A DNA stretch of 64,000 bases from Takakia lepidozioides (lineage: Eukaryota; Streptophyta; Takakiopsida; Takakiales; Takakiaceae), in assembly GCA_030704615.1 (NCBI GenBank), contig CM060734.1, positions 14,756,001-14,820,000 on the forward strand, read 5' to 3'. Positions 1 to 10,356 of this stretch are shown here, piece by piece (the stretch's first letter is position 1; each line of letters opens with the position of its first letter). The notes below the pieces were generated by a model. It was not told the origin of the DNA. It was given only the letters and a program-made list of their open reading frames with translations, and made no database searches. The position numbers were made by a program, and so were the translations under genes.

Positions 1-2290
1 TGTATTCTTGGCGTGCACACGGTGGGGAAGTCGGAACCCCCCGGTCAAAAGTCCATTGTGGTCAAGGTCCAAGATTCAGTCAACGCCGCGCGTGGCGACG
101 CCACGTGGCCACACCTTAAAAATTACCCTGCAGTCGGCGTCACGACTGACTGGAACGACTCCGACCACGTAATGACCGGAACGGCTGGGCTGTCCGATAG
201 GTCTTGTCCTTTCGGACTCGTAGTCGCCCAGTCATTTTTTGTCTGAAACGGGTTTCCAGTCGTTTTTTGAGTGTTATTTCGACGATTCCTTGTAGTGTGT
301 TCCGCCATGCCATCTTTTCTTCCAGTCTCCAGAGATTGCTTCCTTCTCACTACAAGAGGAATTGGTTTTTGTCACAGCATAGGGGGGTCACACTTTGCAC
401 AATCCACGGATCATATGACACATGTGTGGACTAGAAAAAAGTGTGGCACAACCGGACCGGATGTGTCACACCTTGTCTGGCTTAAGTCACACCAAAATAG
501 TCAACGGTATGAAACCTAGGGTTGACCCCTATATATTTTCCGAGTTGGCACCCTGATAAAAAAAAACCAATGCCGCATGGCATGCCTTGATTCGTCCAGG
601 TTCTGAAATGTCTGACTCAGCGTCTTACTCCCAAAAGGGGATGCCTGACATGAGTTCCTGTGTGCGGTGTGCAGCCACTCTGGCGGACGTAGAGCATTGT
701 TCCAAGGGTTGCGGGGGCGTTCAACCAGGATGTAAGTATGATGAGAGGATGTGCTTGCATCATCTGCAGAAAGCTGCAAGAGTCTGGCATGTGTAGGTTT
801 GTCTTCGAGGTCTTTGAGTGGAAATTTTTCAACCGAATCACGCTTTCAAGAACTCTTGTATTTCGTGTGTGCAGTCTTGTACGTGTTTGATACCGGAGTG
901 CTAGGGTTTCTTGGTGGACAGCAGGTCATGCCGAGAGCGCCTATAGAGAGAGCGCCTATGGAGGGAATGGCACCTTTCAAGAGGAAGTGGAGAAATAAGG
1001 GTGCGACCCAGGGATATAGGAAGAAGATGAAGGTTCCGCAAGGAGGCCACGTTACAAGACCTTACGATCCTCCACGATTGCGGGACCTACAGCGCCAAAA
1101 CCGGTTGAAGACAAGGAAGTACTTTCCAAGAGGAGAAAGAGCGTCCTAAGAGCACCTTTCAATGACAGCCTCTTTCCTGATGAGAGTGCTGATGAGAGTG
1201 CGCCGATCCGGGGGTTTGGCGTCGCTTGTGTCTCCTGCTACTCCAGCTTTTCTTTCAACTCATGCATTTTCTGCTACACCTCATGATAGGGAGGGCCTTG
1301 TGGAGGAAGTGAAAGATTTCGGGGTTAATGGTTACGGCTCCATGACTGGTCTTATTCACCTTCGAATTAGATGACCTCCCCTTCATGAGACGTTGAAAGG
1401 AATCCTCGACAGCGTGTGGAAGTTCGCCTTGCAGAGCAGGAGAGTCACATAACATACTTGGAGGACGAGAATCTAACCTTGAAAGAGCGCATGTTCATGT
1501 TGCAACAGGAGCTTAATGAGCTGCAAAAAAGAGCAGATGGAGGCGGTGCACAGCGCTCATATTTTCCGAAATGGATTCAAGCCTAACGTTTTGCTGCACA
1601 ACACCCTTGTCAACGTGAGAAAAGACTCACCTTCCTCCCTGGTCGTTTTCAGAGACCACTCTACAATCTCCAGACTGCAAATTACATAAGTTGGGTTAGC
1701 ATCTATGTAAGTCTGGACATGTTCGTTGTTCATCATCGTGTAGAGCCCAATGGAACCCAAGACAACTTGCATGAATGTTGTTGAAAGCTCACTAGCACCC
1801 CTCGGCACCTTGTCAAAATGTTGATGATGTCGGATTTCCGAGCACAAACCTCGGAGCAGACCTCGGAGCACGGAGCAGACCTGGCATAAGTTTTTTAAAG
1901 CTCCTTCACGATGGTGGGACAACCGCGGAGTACGGAGCAGACCTGACATGAGTTTCTTAAAGATCCTTCACGATGGAGGGACAACCGCAATCGCAAGGTG
2001 TGGCTTTTTCTTAATGTACGAGGTGAAGAAGTTTGTCCATCCTGCAAATGTGGGCTCTTGGCTCCTGTTAGTACCATGATTTGGTATTCTTCCTGATGTT
2101 TACAAGGTTCTTGGGAGATTTAGCTTGGTCTTAGCAGGCCGTGTTCCAATCTCTGCCCGCTCAGCTGCACCGTGGTGGTTCTCATAGACCAATCCGACAT
2201 TACCTGACTACAGACACAAGCAGCACACACAAGAGGTCCTCTTGGGTTCATGGTCAGTCAAATCCTCCATGGGTTATGACACAAGGTGGA
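1..2290. other. No supported gene; scattered repeat scraps
   Basis: I see no recognisable protein or RNA gene here. Open frames are short and match no family known to me. A piece near 300-345 (ending in the word CCAGTCTCCAGAGAT) recurs near 10226-10262, so part of this region is dispersed repeat. The stretch 1860-1990 contains a short internal duplication of a 'gcagacctggcataagtttt'-like word. Confidence 0.5.
751..1149 (+). CDS. Hypothetical basic protein, weak
   Basis: An open frame of 132 codons whose second half (from the internal Met near 928) is rich in Arg, Lys and Pro, with a near-repeat RAPIERAPMEG. I do not recognise it. It has no clear domain, signal peptide or neighbour that would suggest a role, and it may be chance or a remnant of a mobile-element gag/ORF1. 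Listed only because it is the longest open frame in the first 2 kb. Confidence 0.15.
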   Translation: MLASSAESCKSLACVGLSSRSLSGNFSTESRFQELLYFVCAVLYVFDTGVLGFLGGQQVMPRAPIERAPMEGMAPFKRKWRNKGATQGYRKKMKVPQGGHVTRPYDPPRLRDLQRQNRLKTRKYFPRGERAS

Positions 2291-2591
2291 CGACAATGTG
2301 GTGAGGGCACCTTCTTCTTCGACCTATTTCAGCCTGTTTTGCCCTCTCATCAGACTCGGCCCTGAATTTGCATATTGATTTCTGTAAGTTAGCTCGGTGG
2401 GTGGATCTGTGGTGGTTTGGAGTGACTTTGACAAGTTACAAAGAGAAGCAGATGCAATCCAGAATTGGAACTACTATAATAAGCAGGGTTGGGTGTTTCC
2501 TGGAAGAACTTAACGCCGTCAGTGTCAACTGCTAGCAGCAAGTATTCATGATTTGTACATAGGCAGGGATAGCTGAAGGACCAGGGATAGA

Positions 2592-2665
2592 GGTCCAGAT
2601 TCATCCAAGAGGGCCGGATTTCAAACACAAGATTCCCTGTGGATCAATAGCTACAAGAAATCTGC
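2592..2665 (+). pseudogene. OSB-like PDF-motif exon, copy 1
   Basis: Translation around here gives HPRGPDFKHK followed by a frameshift and a remnant of the DSLW-type end. The PDF motif (…PDFKHK…LW) is the C-terminal signature of OSB proteins, which bind single-stranded DNA in plant mitochondria and plastids. A candidate acceptor (TCCAG) lies just upstream, as in the better-preserved copy near 4742. The copy is broken and surrounded by stops. Confidence 0.5.
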
Positions 2666-2866
2666 TAATGAGAAGAATATGGTCTGCTAATGAAAGCACC
2701 TTCTTCAACACACTTCACCCTGTTTTTCCCTCTTATCAGAATCGACCCTAAATTTTCATGTTGAATTCTGCAAGTTAGCTGGTTGAGTGAACCTGGGATA
2801 GTTTGGAGTGACTTTGACATGATACTGCCAATGTGACAACAGGAAAGATCCAAAAAGAGGTAACAG

Positions 2867-2939
2867 AGATGAGGAGAAGCTGTGGAATGAATACTTTTCT
2901 GACCCCAGTCAATGGTGGGACAACCGAGGCAAAAGGTGA
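2867..2939 (+). pseudogene. OSB-like exon with WWDNR motif, copy 1
   Basis: The forward translation reads EEKLWNEYFSDPSQWWDNRG and ends at a plausible donor (AAAG|GTGAAT). In OSB proteins a segment of the type LW..F..P..WWDNR..K immediately precedes the PDFKHK segment, which is what the neighbouring PDF exons encode. A near-identical copy lies at 5033-5108. A PPR-coding array begins directly after this copy, inside what would have been the intron, so the gene is disrupted. Confidence 0.55.
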
Positions 2940-2942
2940 ATG

Positions 2943-3715
2943 CTGGTCACATTACCAGATGTCATTCTGAACACTGCCCCTACCCTGGTGGACATGTATG
3001 CCAAATGTGGGTGCATTGAGGATGCCAAGGGAGTGTCCAACACTATGGCTGAACGAGATGTGGTGTCATGGAGTGCGATGCTTGCAGGGTATGCACAACA
3101 GGGGTGCGGGATGGAGGCTCCAACCTATGAGCAAATGTTGGGGGAAGGGGTGTCGAAGGCCGCCGACATAACGTTTGTGTGTGTTTGCAGTGCGTCTGAC
3201 AGCCCTGGAAAAGTGTAAAGAGATGCCTGGTGACATCATCAAATCTGCAATTGTACCAGATGTCATCCTGAACACTGCTCTGGTGGACATGTATGCCAAA
3301 TGTGGGAGCATTGAGGATGCCAAGGGAGTGGTCAACACTATGGCTGAACGAGATGTGGTGTCGTGGAATGCGATGCTTGCAGGGTGTGCAGAGCAGGGGC
3401 GCAGGATGGGGCTTTGGAGACCTATGAGCAAATGATGGGGGAAGGCGTGAAGCTCGACCACATCATGTTTGTGTGCGTTTGCAGTGCGTGTGCAAGCCTG
3501 GCAGCCCTGGAAAGGGCAAAGAGGTGCATGGTTGCATCACCAAAGCTGGAATTGTACCAGATGTGATTCTGAACGACATGTATGCCAAATGTGGGAGCAT
3601 TGAGGATGCGGAGGGAGTGTTCAACACTATGGCTGAACAAGATGTGGTGTCGTGGAACGCGATGCTTGCATGATGTGCACAGCAGGGGCGCGGGATGGAG
3701 GCTTTGGAGACCTGA
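2943..3715 (+). pseudogene. Decayed PPR (pentatricopeptide) repeat array
   Basis: Three near-identical tandem units of about 303 bp (roughly 2952-3258, 3259-3562 and 3563-3715) encode PLS-type PPR sequence. Readable pieces include LVDMYAKCGSIEDAKGV, ERDVVSWNAMLAG, TYEQMLGEGV and VCVCSACASLAALE. PPR proteins bind organellar RNA for editing, splicing or stability. The reading frame is broken by frameshifts between units, there is no start or C-terminal E/DYW domain, and the third unit stops early. The high identity between units suggests recent unequal duplication of one PPR exon. Confidence 0.8.
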
Positions 3716-4019
3716 ATCCTACATGGGTCATGACAGAAGTCAAGGACAATGTGGTGAGGGCACCTTCTTCTTCAACCTATTTCAGTCTGTTTTTTGCAGC
3801 AGCAGTGGCACAATCGATAACATCAGGCACTGCTAATGAATGAACCTTCTTCAACACATTTCCCCCTGTTTTTCCCTCTTATCATAATCGGCCCTAAATT
3901 TCCATTTTGGATTCTGCAAGTTAGCTGGTTGAGTGAATCCAGTTTGGAGTGACTTTGACATGATACTGGCAATGTGACAAGGATATGCATTGAACTCATT
4001 GGTAGTGAGATATTGGGAT

Positions 4020-4600
4020 ATCTGATGTGATTCTGAATGTTGCTGTAGTGGACATATATGCCAAGTTTGGGTACAACTACAAGGATACAAATGGCATGTT
4101 TGATAATATGGCTGAATGAGATGTGGTATTAGCCTAGCCCATAATTGCACTTAAGTAGAGTAGGCAATGAGTGAAGACGGGGTTCGTGGTAACATCGTCC
4201 AAGCTGGAATTGAACTGATGTCGTTCTGAACTATGCCCTTGTGGACTTGTATGCCAAATGTGGGTGCATGGAGGAGGATGATGATCCCAGGATATGCACA
4301 ACAGCAGCGCGGGATGGAGGCCCTTTGGAGACCTATGAGCAACTGGTGTGGGAAGGGGTACTGCAGCGCAACCACATCGTCCTGCAAGCTGGAATTGTAC
4401 TAGATGTCGATCTGAACTATGCCCTTGTGCACTTGTATGCCAAACGTGTGTGCATGGAGGATGATGATCCCATGATATGCCCAACAGCCCTGCAAAAGGG
4501 CAAAGAGGTTCGTGGTGACATCATCCAAGCTGGAATTGTACTAGATGTTGTTCTGAACTATGCCTCGTGGACTTGTATGCTAAGTGTGGATGCATGGACT
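4020..4600 (+). pseudogene. Older degenerate PPR fragments
   Basis: Several eroded copies of the same PPR unit: VVDIYAKFGY near 4045, LVDLYAKCGCMEE near 4232, LVHLYAKRVCMED near 4420 and GIVLDVVLNYAS near 4537. Units have lost internal segments and contain stops. They look like older members of the array at 2943-3715, which fits a locus that has expanded and decayed more than once. Confidence 0.65.
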
Positions 4601-4741
4601 AGTGTGATAAGTTGAGTTGGTGTTTCCTAGAACAAATCTAGGCTGTCATTGTCAGCTACTAGCAGCAAGGCATTAAGGATGTATGCATGATTTGTGCAGA
4701 GGCATGGATAGCTGAAGGAGCAGGGATAGAGTGTGGGTCCA

Positions 4742-4860
4742 GATTCATCCAAGGGGGCCGGATTTCAAGCTCCAGATTACCTATGATTCCCTGTGGAAGG
4801 ATAGCTACAAGAAACCTGCAAGGGTAGATGGTCAACTGGAAGCCGCAGCAGCAGCGGCAC
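4742..4860 (+). pseudogene. OSB-like PDF-motif exon, copy 2
   Basis: The best preserved PDF copy. It reads IHPRGPDFKLQITYDSLW and continues for about 20 codons into an Ala-rich end. PDFK followed about 10 residues later by LW is the OSB PDF signature. No intact gene can be built around it: the WWDNR exon that should precede it is not found directly upstream of this copy. Confidence 0.55.
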
Positions 4861-5032
4861 AATTGATAAAATCAGGCACTGCTAATGAAGGCACCTTCTT
4901 CAACACATTTCACCCTGTTTTCCCCTCTTATCAGAATCGGCCCTATAATATTTTACACGTTGAATTTTGCAAGTTGAGTGAACCTTTGGTACTGCCAAAG
5001 TGACAACAGAAAAGTATCCAAAACCACGCAAC

Positions 5033-5108
5033 GTGGATGAGGAGAAGCTGTGGAATGAATACTTTTCTGACCCCAGTCAATGGTGGGACAACCGAGGCAA
5101 AAAGGTGA
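5033..5108 (+). pseudogene. OSB-like exon with WWDNR motif, copy 2
   Basis: Near-identical to 2867-2939: reads EEKLWNEYFSDPSQWWDNRG and ends at the same AAAAG|GTGAAT donor. It is followed about 190 bp later by PDF copy 3, with a candidate acceptor in between. This pair is the only place in the window where the two exons stand in order with a short plausible intron. Confidence 0.55.
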
Positions 5109-5295
5109 ATGCATGTTAGATTCCAGAGAGCAGCAGACGCAATTCAGCATAGGAACTAGTGTGATAAGCTGAGTTGGGTGTTTCCTAGAACAGATCTAGG
5201 CTGTCATTGTCAGCTGCTAGCAGCAAGGCAAGGATGAATGTATGATATGTGCATAGGCATGGATAGCTGAAGGAGCAGGGATAGAGCGTGGGTGC

Positions 5296-5358
5296 AGATT
5301 CATCAAGAGGGCCAGATTTCAAGCACAAGATTACCTATGATTCCTTGTGGCAATAGCT
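5296..5358 (+). pseudogene. OSB-like PDF-motif exon, copy 3
   Basis: Reads RGPDFKHKIT…DSLW with one-base differences from the other copies. Together with the exon at 5033-5108 it could form the C-terminal end of an OSB-like protein, but no OB-fold N-terminal part is present nearby. Confidence 0.5.
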
Positions 5359-5360
5359 TT

Positions 5361-5911
5361 ATGGTAGTGTGCAGTGGACTACGCTTTGAACCCTAGTTTT
5401 CATATTGTGTTTGTCCTAGCACTTGCGTGATGGCTGCTAAGGTGCCCCTCTTCCACAGTACTGGACAGCCCTTCAGTTTTTGTTTTTGTGCTTGTCCTTT
5501 AGGACATTGGTAGAACTGCTGCTCAGTTCCTGGCATAGCGGTCTTGGAGTTTTGTGTTGGAGCATCTGAAGTGCCGAAGTTATAGCTCGGTTTTTTGTTG
5601 TTCAGCTTGCCAGGTTCGGAATATGTAGAGTAGTGCAGCATGTCACGGGTCCGGTGAGTAGTTTTGACGCAGCTGCAACGTCTCCAAATGCTGGAAATGT
5701 ATCTTCATGCAGGCGGACCATATGGCAGACCTTTATATGAACATTTCAATGAAGCGTCATTTCGGAAACCGTTTGGTAGCAAGTAGATGTATGCGCAATG
5801 ATGCATGCCTTAGCCATGCTGCTGCTTGTTTGTGTGCAGGGTCTGTATACTGATATACTGATTTTCTGTAGTATGTGTAGTGTGTACGTATGTATGGAAT
5901 TTTAGAATTTT
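5361..5911. other. No gene seen
   Basis: No recognisable coding sequence or structured repeat. AT-rich single-copy-looking sequence leading into the CACGTG cluster. Confidence 0.5.
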
Positions 5912-6150
5912 AGAACACGTGTCATTGCGTTCTTACTCCACGTGGCTCCCGCAACCATGTTAAACTTCTCCACGTGTCATCCCCCAATATGCCACGTGCC
6001 CCCCTGGGCCATGTCCAAAATTGCCACGTGTCACTGCTACATTGTTCCACGTCGCGGCGACAGGCGCGATCCGAGGCTGCCACGTGCCGTCTCCTCCCCG
6101 TGGCGCGTAGCGTGTCCACGTGGCACGCCCTGTGCGCATGTCCACGTGGT
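5912..6150. promoter_or_regulatory. Cluster of eight palindromic CACGTG (G-box) elements
   Basis: Perfect CACGTG hexamers lie at 5916, 5939, 5971, 5993, 6025, 6081, 6117 and 6143, with a CACGTC half-match at 6048. Most are within CCACGTGKC, the G-box/ABRE core bound in plants by bZIP and bHLH factors. One perfect hexamer is expected about every 4 kb by chance. The neighbouring gene fragments are all transposon-derived, so this could be a retroelement promoter or an expanded short repeat rather than the promoter of a cellular gene. Confidence 0.5.
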
Positions 6151-6479
6151 ATGACACGATGGCATGCCCAGGTGGCCAGCCACGGCCACCATTGTCCATG
6201 TCAGCTGTGGATAAAGTGTGGCATGGTCGTTTCCACACAGCCACCGTTTGCAACACCTGTCCGAAACAACTAGTCTGTTTACACACTGGGGGAAAGTGTG
6301 GACCCCGTCTGATATAACAGTAAAAAGAGTGAATTAGGCCCTGGAAAAAACCAATTTGTGTTGTAGTGTCTTTTGGAAGTTTGGCCCCTATGACGTGCGT
6401 CTGTATCTGCTCCATGGGTTTCCTCATCCACAAGACCAGGGGCAGCCTCCTTTAGCGTAGAATCTTCTCTATCATTTAG

Positions 6480-7416
6480 GGAAGGAGGATAATTGGAAGT
6501 GTTGGAGACATTTTGCGTGCTGAACTTTGGGAAGTTAGCTCTGATATGCCCCTCTCTGTTACAGGCAAAGCAAATCGTGGAGATCAGCTCTTTTTTGATA
6601 ATGATGAAACCCTGTAAGACTTTATTTACAACATGTACAATGGGTGAACGTGCATATGATAGAGACGCTGACGAAGAAATCGTCAAGAGTGGGGAATTTG
6701 ATCGACGAACAAATTGGAGCCGACTTAGGCATGAGCACTATCAATTTTGGAATTCCATTGTCCTTCGCAAGATCAAAATGCGCTGAGTCAGTGTCAATAC
6801 TTTTGGTATTGTCTTGTATGGGTTCAAACACATTCAAAGCGCCAATGAAAGTACCAAAACTGTTCCCGATTTCAGGAAGAGATGTGAGGTACGTTGCAGG
6901 GAGGAAGGGTATTGCGATTACCCTGGGCTTCCACATTACACCCTGTTTGTGACCCCAGTCTTGGGTCCAAGGAAACAAGAAGACTTTTGCTGATGATAGC
7001 TGGGTGTTGAATCTCAAAGTCGAGTCCGCTTCTGCAGGTGAGGAGAATAGAGCTAGGTAGAAGCCTCTACCCATGGAGTGACAAAAATGTTGAACCAGCC
7101 CTCCGTCTGCTCCCAAGTGCTCGACTATCCATCTGTGGACCCAGAGCCTCGGTCTCAGTTTGTCAGGAAAATAGAGGAGGATTCCTCGCTGGGACAGCTT
7201 TTGAGCTTGCGACTTGAGTTTCTCTTTGTCAAGAGACAGCACTGGCTGTTCGGGAGCCTGGGGGGGGATTGATTCTTCCCAGAGTCCTTCATCCGGCAGA
7301 GGCGACTGTGTGATTGCCAAGGAGGCCGGACCTTTGCCTAAGATGGAGTCTCCCGAGCCATTCGAGGTGGAGTAGTTTTGAATGATCCATTTCTTCTTTC
7401 CACCCAGCGGTTGCAA
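6480..7416 (-). pseudogene. LINE ORF1-like protein: DUF4283 domain plus zinc knuckle
   Basis: On the minus strand a 264-codon frame contains FYLALFSSPAEAD, LFPWTQDWGH and RVIAIPFLPATY, the pattern of DUF4283, the RNA-binding domain of plant L1-type ORF1 and related retroelement proteins. A frameshift near 6622-6680 leads into a second frame with CFACNREGHIRANFP at about 6534-6572, a CCHC zinc knuckle whose last Cys is replaced by Asn. DUF4283 followed by a CCHC knuckle is the usual ORF1 order. No reverse transcriptase follows. The 5' part lies in the left arm of the inverted repeat described next. Confidence 0.65.
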
Positions 7417-8395
7417 GCGCCGAGCCAGTACGCATTGCGGAGGATTCCCTTCTTACTTGTGGTTCCTCGAGCATTCATGTTGGAAACCTCAAGAAAATAC
7501 CTGTGGCAAGCAAGGCCCACCCTTCTCACCACTCACCGTCCCCCAACAATCTGTAATGAGAGCTCAATACCAGCTAAGTAGCAAATGCAGGGCAGGCCGG
7601 ACAACAAATCACATCTACAAGACGAAGAAACGGCAGACAAAGATAAACTGGCTGCTTCTGAGAATTAGAGAATGTCAGGAACAGCAGGAAGAAGATGCAA
7701 TTGGATAGGGAGGAGAAATAATTGAACAGCTTGCGAAGCTGAGAAGGGGAGCCGATCAGCGGGGGGAGGTAGGAGCATGCCACGAAGAGATGCTCAAAAG
7801 CAGATGGAGGCAGGGGTTACTGAATACTTCCCTGACCAGAACACCCGCAATGGAGGGGAGGCACATTATGTGAGAGTCCGAAGATAACCATGCCAACATT
7901 GCTCTCATCAACCCCGCATGCTTTCACGATTAGCGAGGTGGGGGGATTGCACCAATGAGCTGGGGGCTCCAGATAGCGAGATACTGCTCATTACATTGCC
8001 AGGGAAAGGCGGCTCTGCAGGCAGAGAAGGCGGCACTGCAGGCATAGAATGCAGCTTGTTGTCTGAGGCATGGGGAGCGCGCAGCAGCGCCTCAAAGACG
8101 GCTCATAAATGGAGGAGTGGAGTGGGAGATTGATGTGGTGGGAAGGCAGGTGTGGGGGGAAGGAAGTAAGCAGTGAGTAGTAGTAGGAATGAAGCAAAAA
8201 TCTGTTAGATCGACAGACAGAGGTGTGGATTAGGGTCAGGCCATAGAGTCGGCCCAGCTGTCTGTAGGAGTTACTGAAAGCTTCACTTGGCTTCAATACA
8301 CTCATGATCAGCTGAGTGGGTCCAGGACGGACGCGTGGGGGAGAAGATTCTAAGTCCCTCGTCTCTCTCCCTCTCACCGCGAAATGCTTCCGTCC
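6872..8395. repeat. Left arm of a ~1.2-1.5 kb inverted repeat
   Basis: This segment is the reverse complement of 8806-10028, with clear differences. For example, the stretch from 'gtctgtaggagttactgaaa' at 8262 reads back inverted near 8920. The left arm has about 310 bp (roughly 7525-7836) not present in the right arm. A ~410-bp single-copy spacer (8396-8805) separates the arms. Confidence 0.8.
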
Positions 8396-8805
8396 CTCCC
8401 ACCTTTTCAATTTTAAAATCATATTTTTGAGATCTCCAAAATCGCAAGGCCTCAGCCCCGGTTCTTAACCTTAAGTGCCCACTAGGCCTGTTTTGGGCCT
8501 CTCTTTTTTGTTTTTTGGATTTAGATTTGAGTCAATGGTCCCCAATTTTTGGCCTGCAGATGCCATCCACTTGGCGGACAGGAATCCAATGAACGATTGA
8601 TCAGATTTTTTGGTTAGGGTTTTGATTTTTGGTGCCCAAAACATAAACTTCCTAAACAAACGCATAAACTACGCCCCTCTCATCCTAGCAAACATAAACA
8701 TCCTAAACAAACGGCTAGTCGCGTAATGGCTCCATCCTAATTACAAAACGATCAAGCAAGTTGATGACTAATTTGGGAGGGACGGAGCGCGATGTCGCGC
8801 TCCGC

Positions 8806-10028
8806 ATTTTGCGGTGAGAGGGAGAGAGACGAGGGACTTAGAATTTTCCCCAAGCTCTCCCCCACGCGTCCGTCCTTGACCCACTCAGCTGATCTTGAGT
8901 GTATTGAAGCCGAGTGAAGCTTTCAATAACTCCTACAGACAGTTGGGCCGACTCTATGGCCTGACCCTAATCCACACCTTTGTCTGTCGATCTAACAGAT
9001 TTTTGCTTCATTCCTACTACTACTCCCTGCTTCCTTCCTTCCCCTCACATCTGGCTTCCCACCACTTCTATCCTCATCAATCTCCCACTCCACTCCTCCA
9101 TTTATGTGTCGTCTCGGAGGCGCTGTTGCGCGCTCCCCACGCCTCAGACAACAAGCTGCATTCTATGCCTGCAGTGCCGCCTTTCCCTGGCAATGTAATG
9201 AGCAGTATCTCGCCATTTGGAGCCCCTAGCTCATTGCTGCAATCCCCCCACCTCGCTAATCATGAAAGCATGTGGGGTTGATGAGAGCAATGTCGGCATG
9301 GTTATCTTCAGACTCTCACATAATGTGCCTCCCCTCCATTGCAGGCATTCTGGTCAGGGAAGGTGGGCCTTGCTTGCCACATTTTCTTGAGGTTTCCAAC
9401 ATGAATGCTCGCGGAGGAACCACAAGTAAGAAGGGAATCCGTGGTGGCTCCGCAATGCAAACTAGCTCGGCGCTTGCAACCTCTGGGTGGAAAGAAGAAA
9501 TGGATCATTCAAAACTATTCCACCTCAAATGGCTCGGGAGACTCCATCTTAGGCAAGGGTACGGCCTTCTTGGTAATCACACAGTCGCCTCTGCCGGATG
9601 AAGGACTCTAGGAAGACTCAATCCCCCCCCCCCCCAAGGCTCCTGAACAGCCAGTGCTGTCTCTCGACAAAGAGAAACTCAAGTCGCAAGCTCAAAAGTT
9701 GTCCCAGTGAGGAATCCTCCTCTATTTTCCTAACAAACTGAGACCGAGGCTCTGGGTCCGCAGATGGATAGTCGAGCACTGAGGAGCAGACAGAGGGCTG
9801 GCTCAACATTTTTGTCTCTCCATGGGTAGAGGATTTTACCTAGCTTTATTTTCCTCACCTGCAGAAGCGGACTCGGCTTTGAGATTCAACACCCAGCTAT
9901 CATCAGCAAAAGTCTTATTGTTTCCTTGGACCCAAGATTGGGGTCACAAACAGGGTGTAATGTGGAAGCCCAGGGTAATCGCAATACCCTTCCTCCCTGC
10001 AACGTACCTCACATCTTTTCCTGAAATC
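8806..10028. repeat. Right arm of the inverted repeat
   Basis: Reverse complement of 6872-8395. It places a second copy of the ORF1-like 5' region on the opposite strand, so the two elements point away from each other from a shared centre. Divergence between the arms shows that this is genomic structure and not a simple assembly mirror. Confidence 0.8.
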
Positions 10029-10110
10029 CGCTTTGTCTCTGGCGTAAGCAGACCCCGGAGCCCATCCCGTAAGAGGTCTGTTGGTGAAAGAGTGCATTTC
10101 CAGGAATGAA
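9480..10110 (+). pseudogene. Second LINE ORF1-like (DUF4283) fragment
   Basis: Plus-strand counterpart of the copy at 6480-7416. The frame from 9822 reads FYLALFSSPAEAD, LFPWTQDWGH and VIAIPFLPATY; upstream the same protein is readable across a stop near 9707 and a C-run frameshift near 9626. Similarity ends near 10028, before the zinc knuckle. It is therefore truncated at its 3' side. Confidence 0.6.
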
Positions 10111-10356
10111 ATAGCCAAACTGGTGCTATCCAGAAGCTGCAGTTCTTCTTCCGAAAAGGAGAAGGAAGCCCAGGCCTCCTTGATTGTGACTAGAACGAGA
10201 TCGTATCGTCGATTTGGATGAATCCGTTACGCCATGCCATCTTTCTTTCAGTCTCCAGAGATCGCTTCTTTTTTTTGGAAGTTTGGCCCCTCTGAAGTGC
10301 GTCTGTATCTGCTCCATGGGTTTCCTCCAGGGATGCTAAATAGTGAGCGGTGAGCG

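Larger units (their letters stand above)
2300..5360 (+). repeat. Tandemly duplicated gene-fragment block (OSB-like and PPR pieces)
   Basis: The same non-coding block, containing the words CCTGTTTTTCCCTCTTATCA and GGAGTGACTTTGACA, occurs around 2308-2430, 2691-2850, 3836-3985 and 4885-5015. A second block containing GTCAGCTGCTAGCAGCAAGG-type sequence occurs around 2440-2660, 4610-4835 and 5130-5360. PDF-motif exons and PPR coding repeats lie between the copies. The layout shows repeated duplication of one locus followed by decay; no copy keeps a full open frame. Confidence 0.8.

Noticed and set aside
9613-9650. C-run near 9626 as a regulatory or quadruplex element
   Set aside because: It lies in a decayed ORF1 copy, and the other arm has a G-run at the matching place that is shorter; simple slippage explains it.
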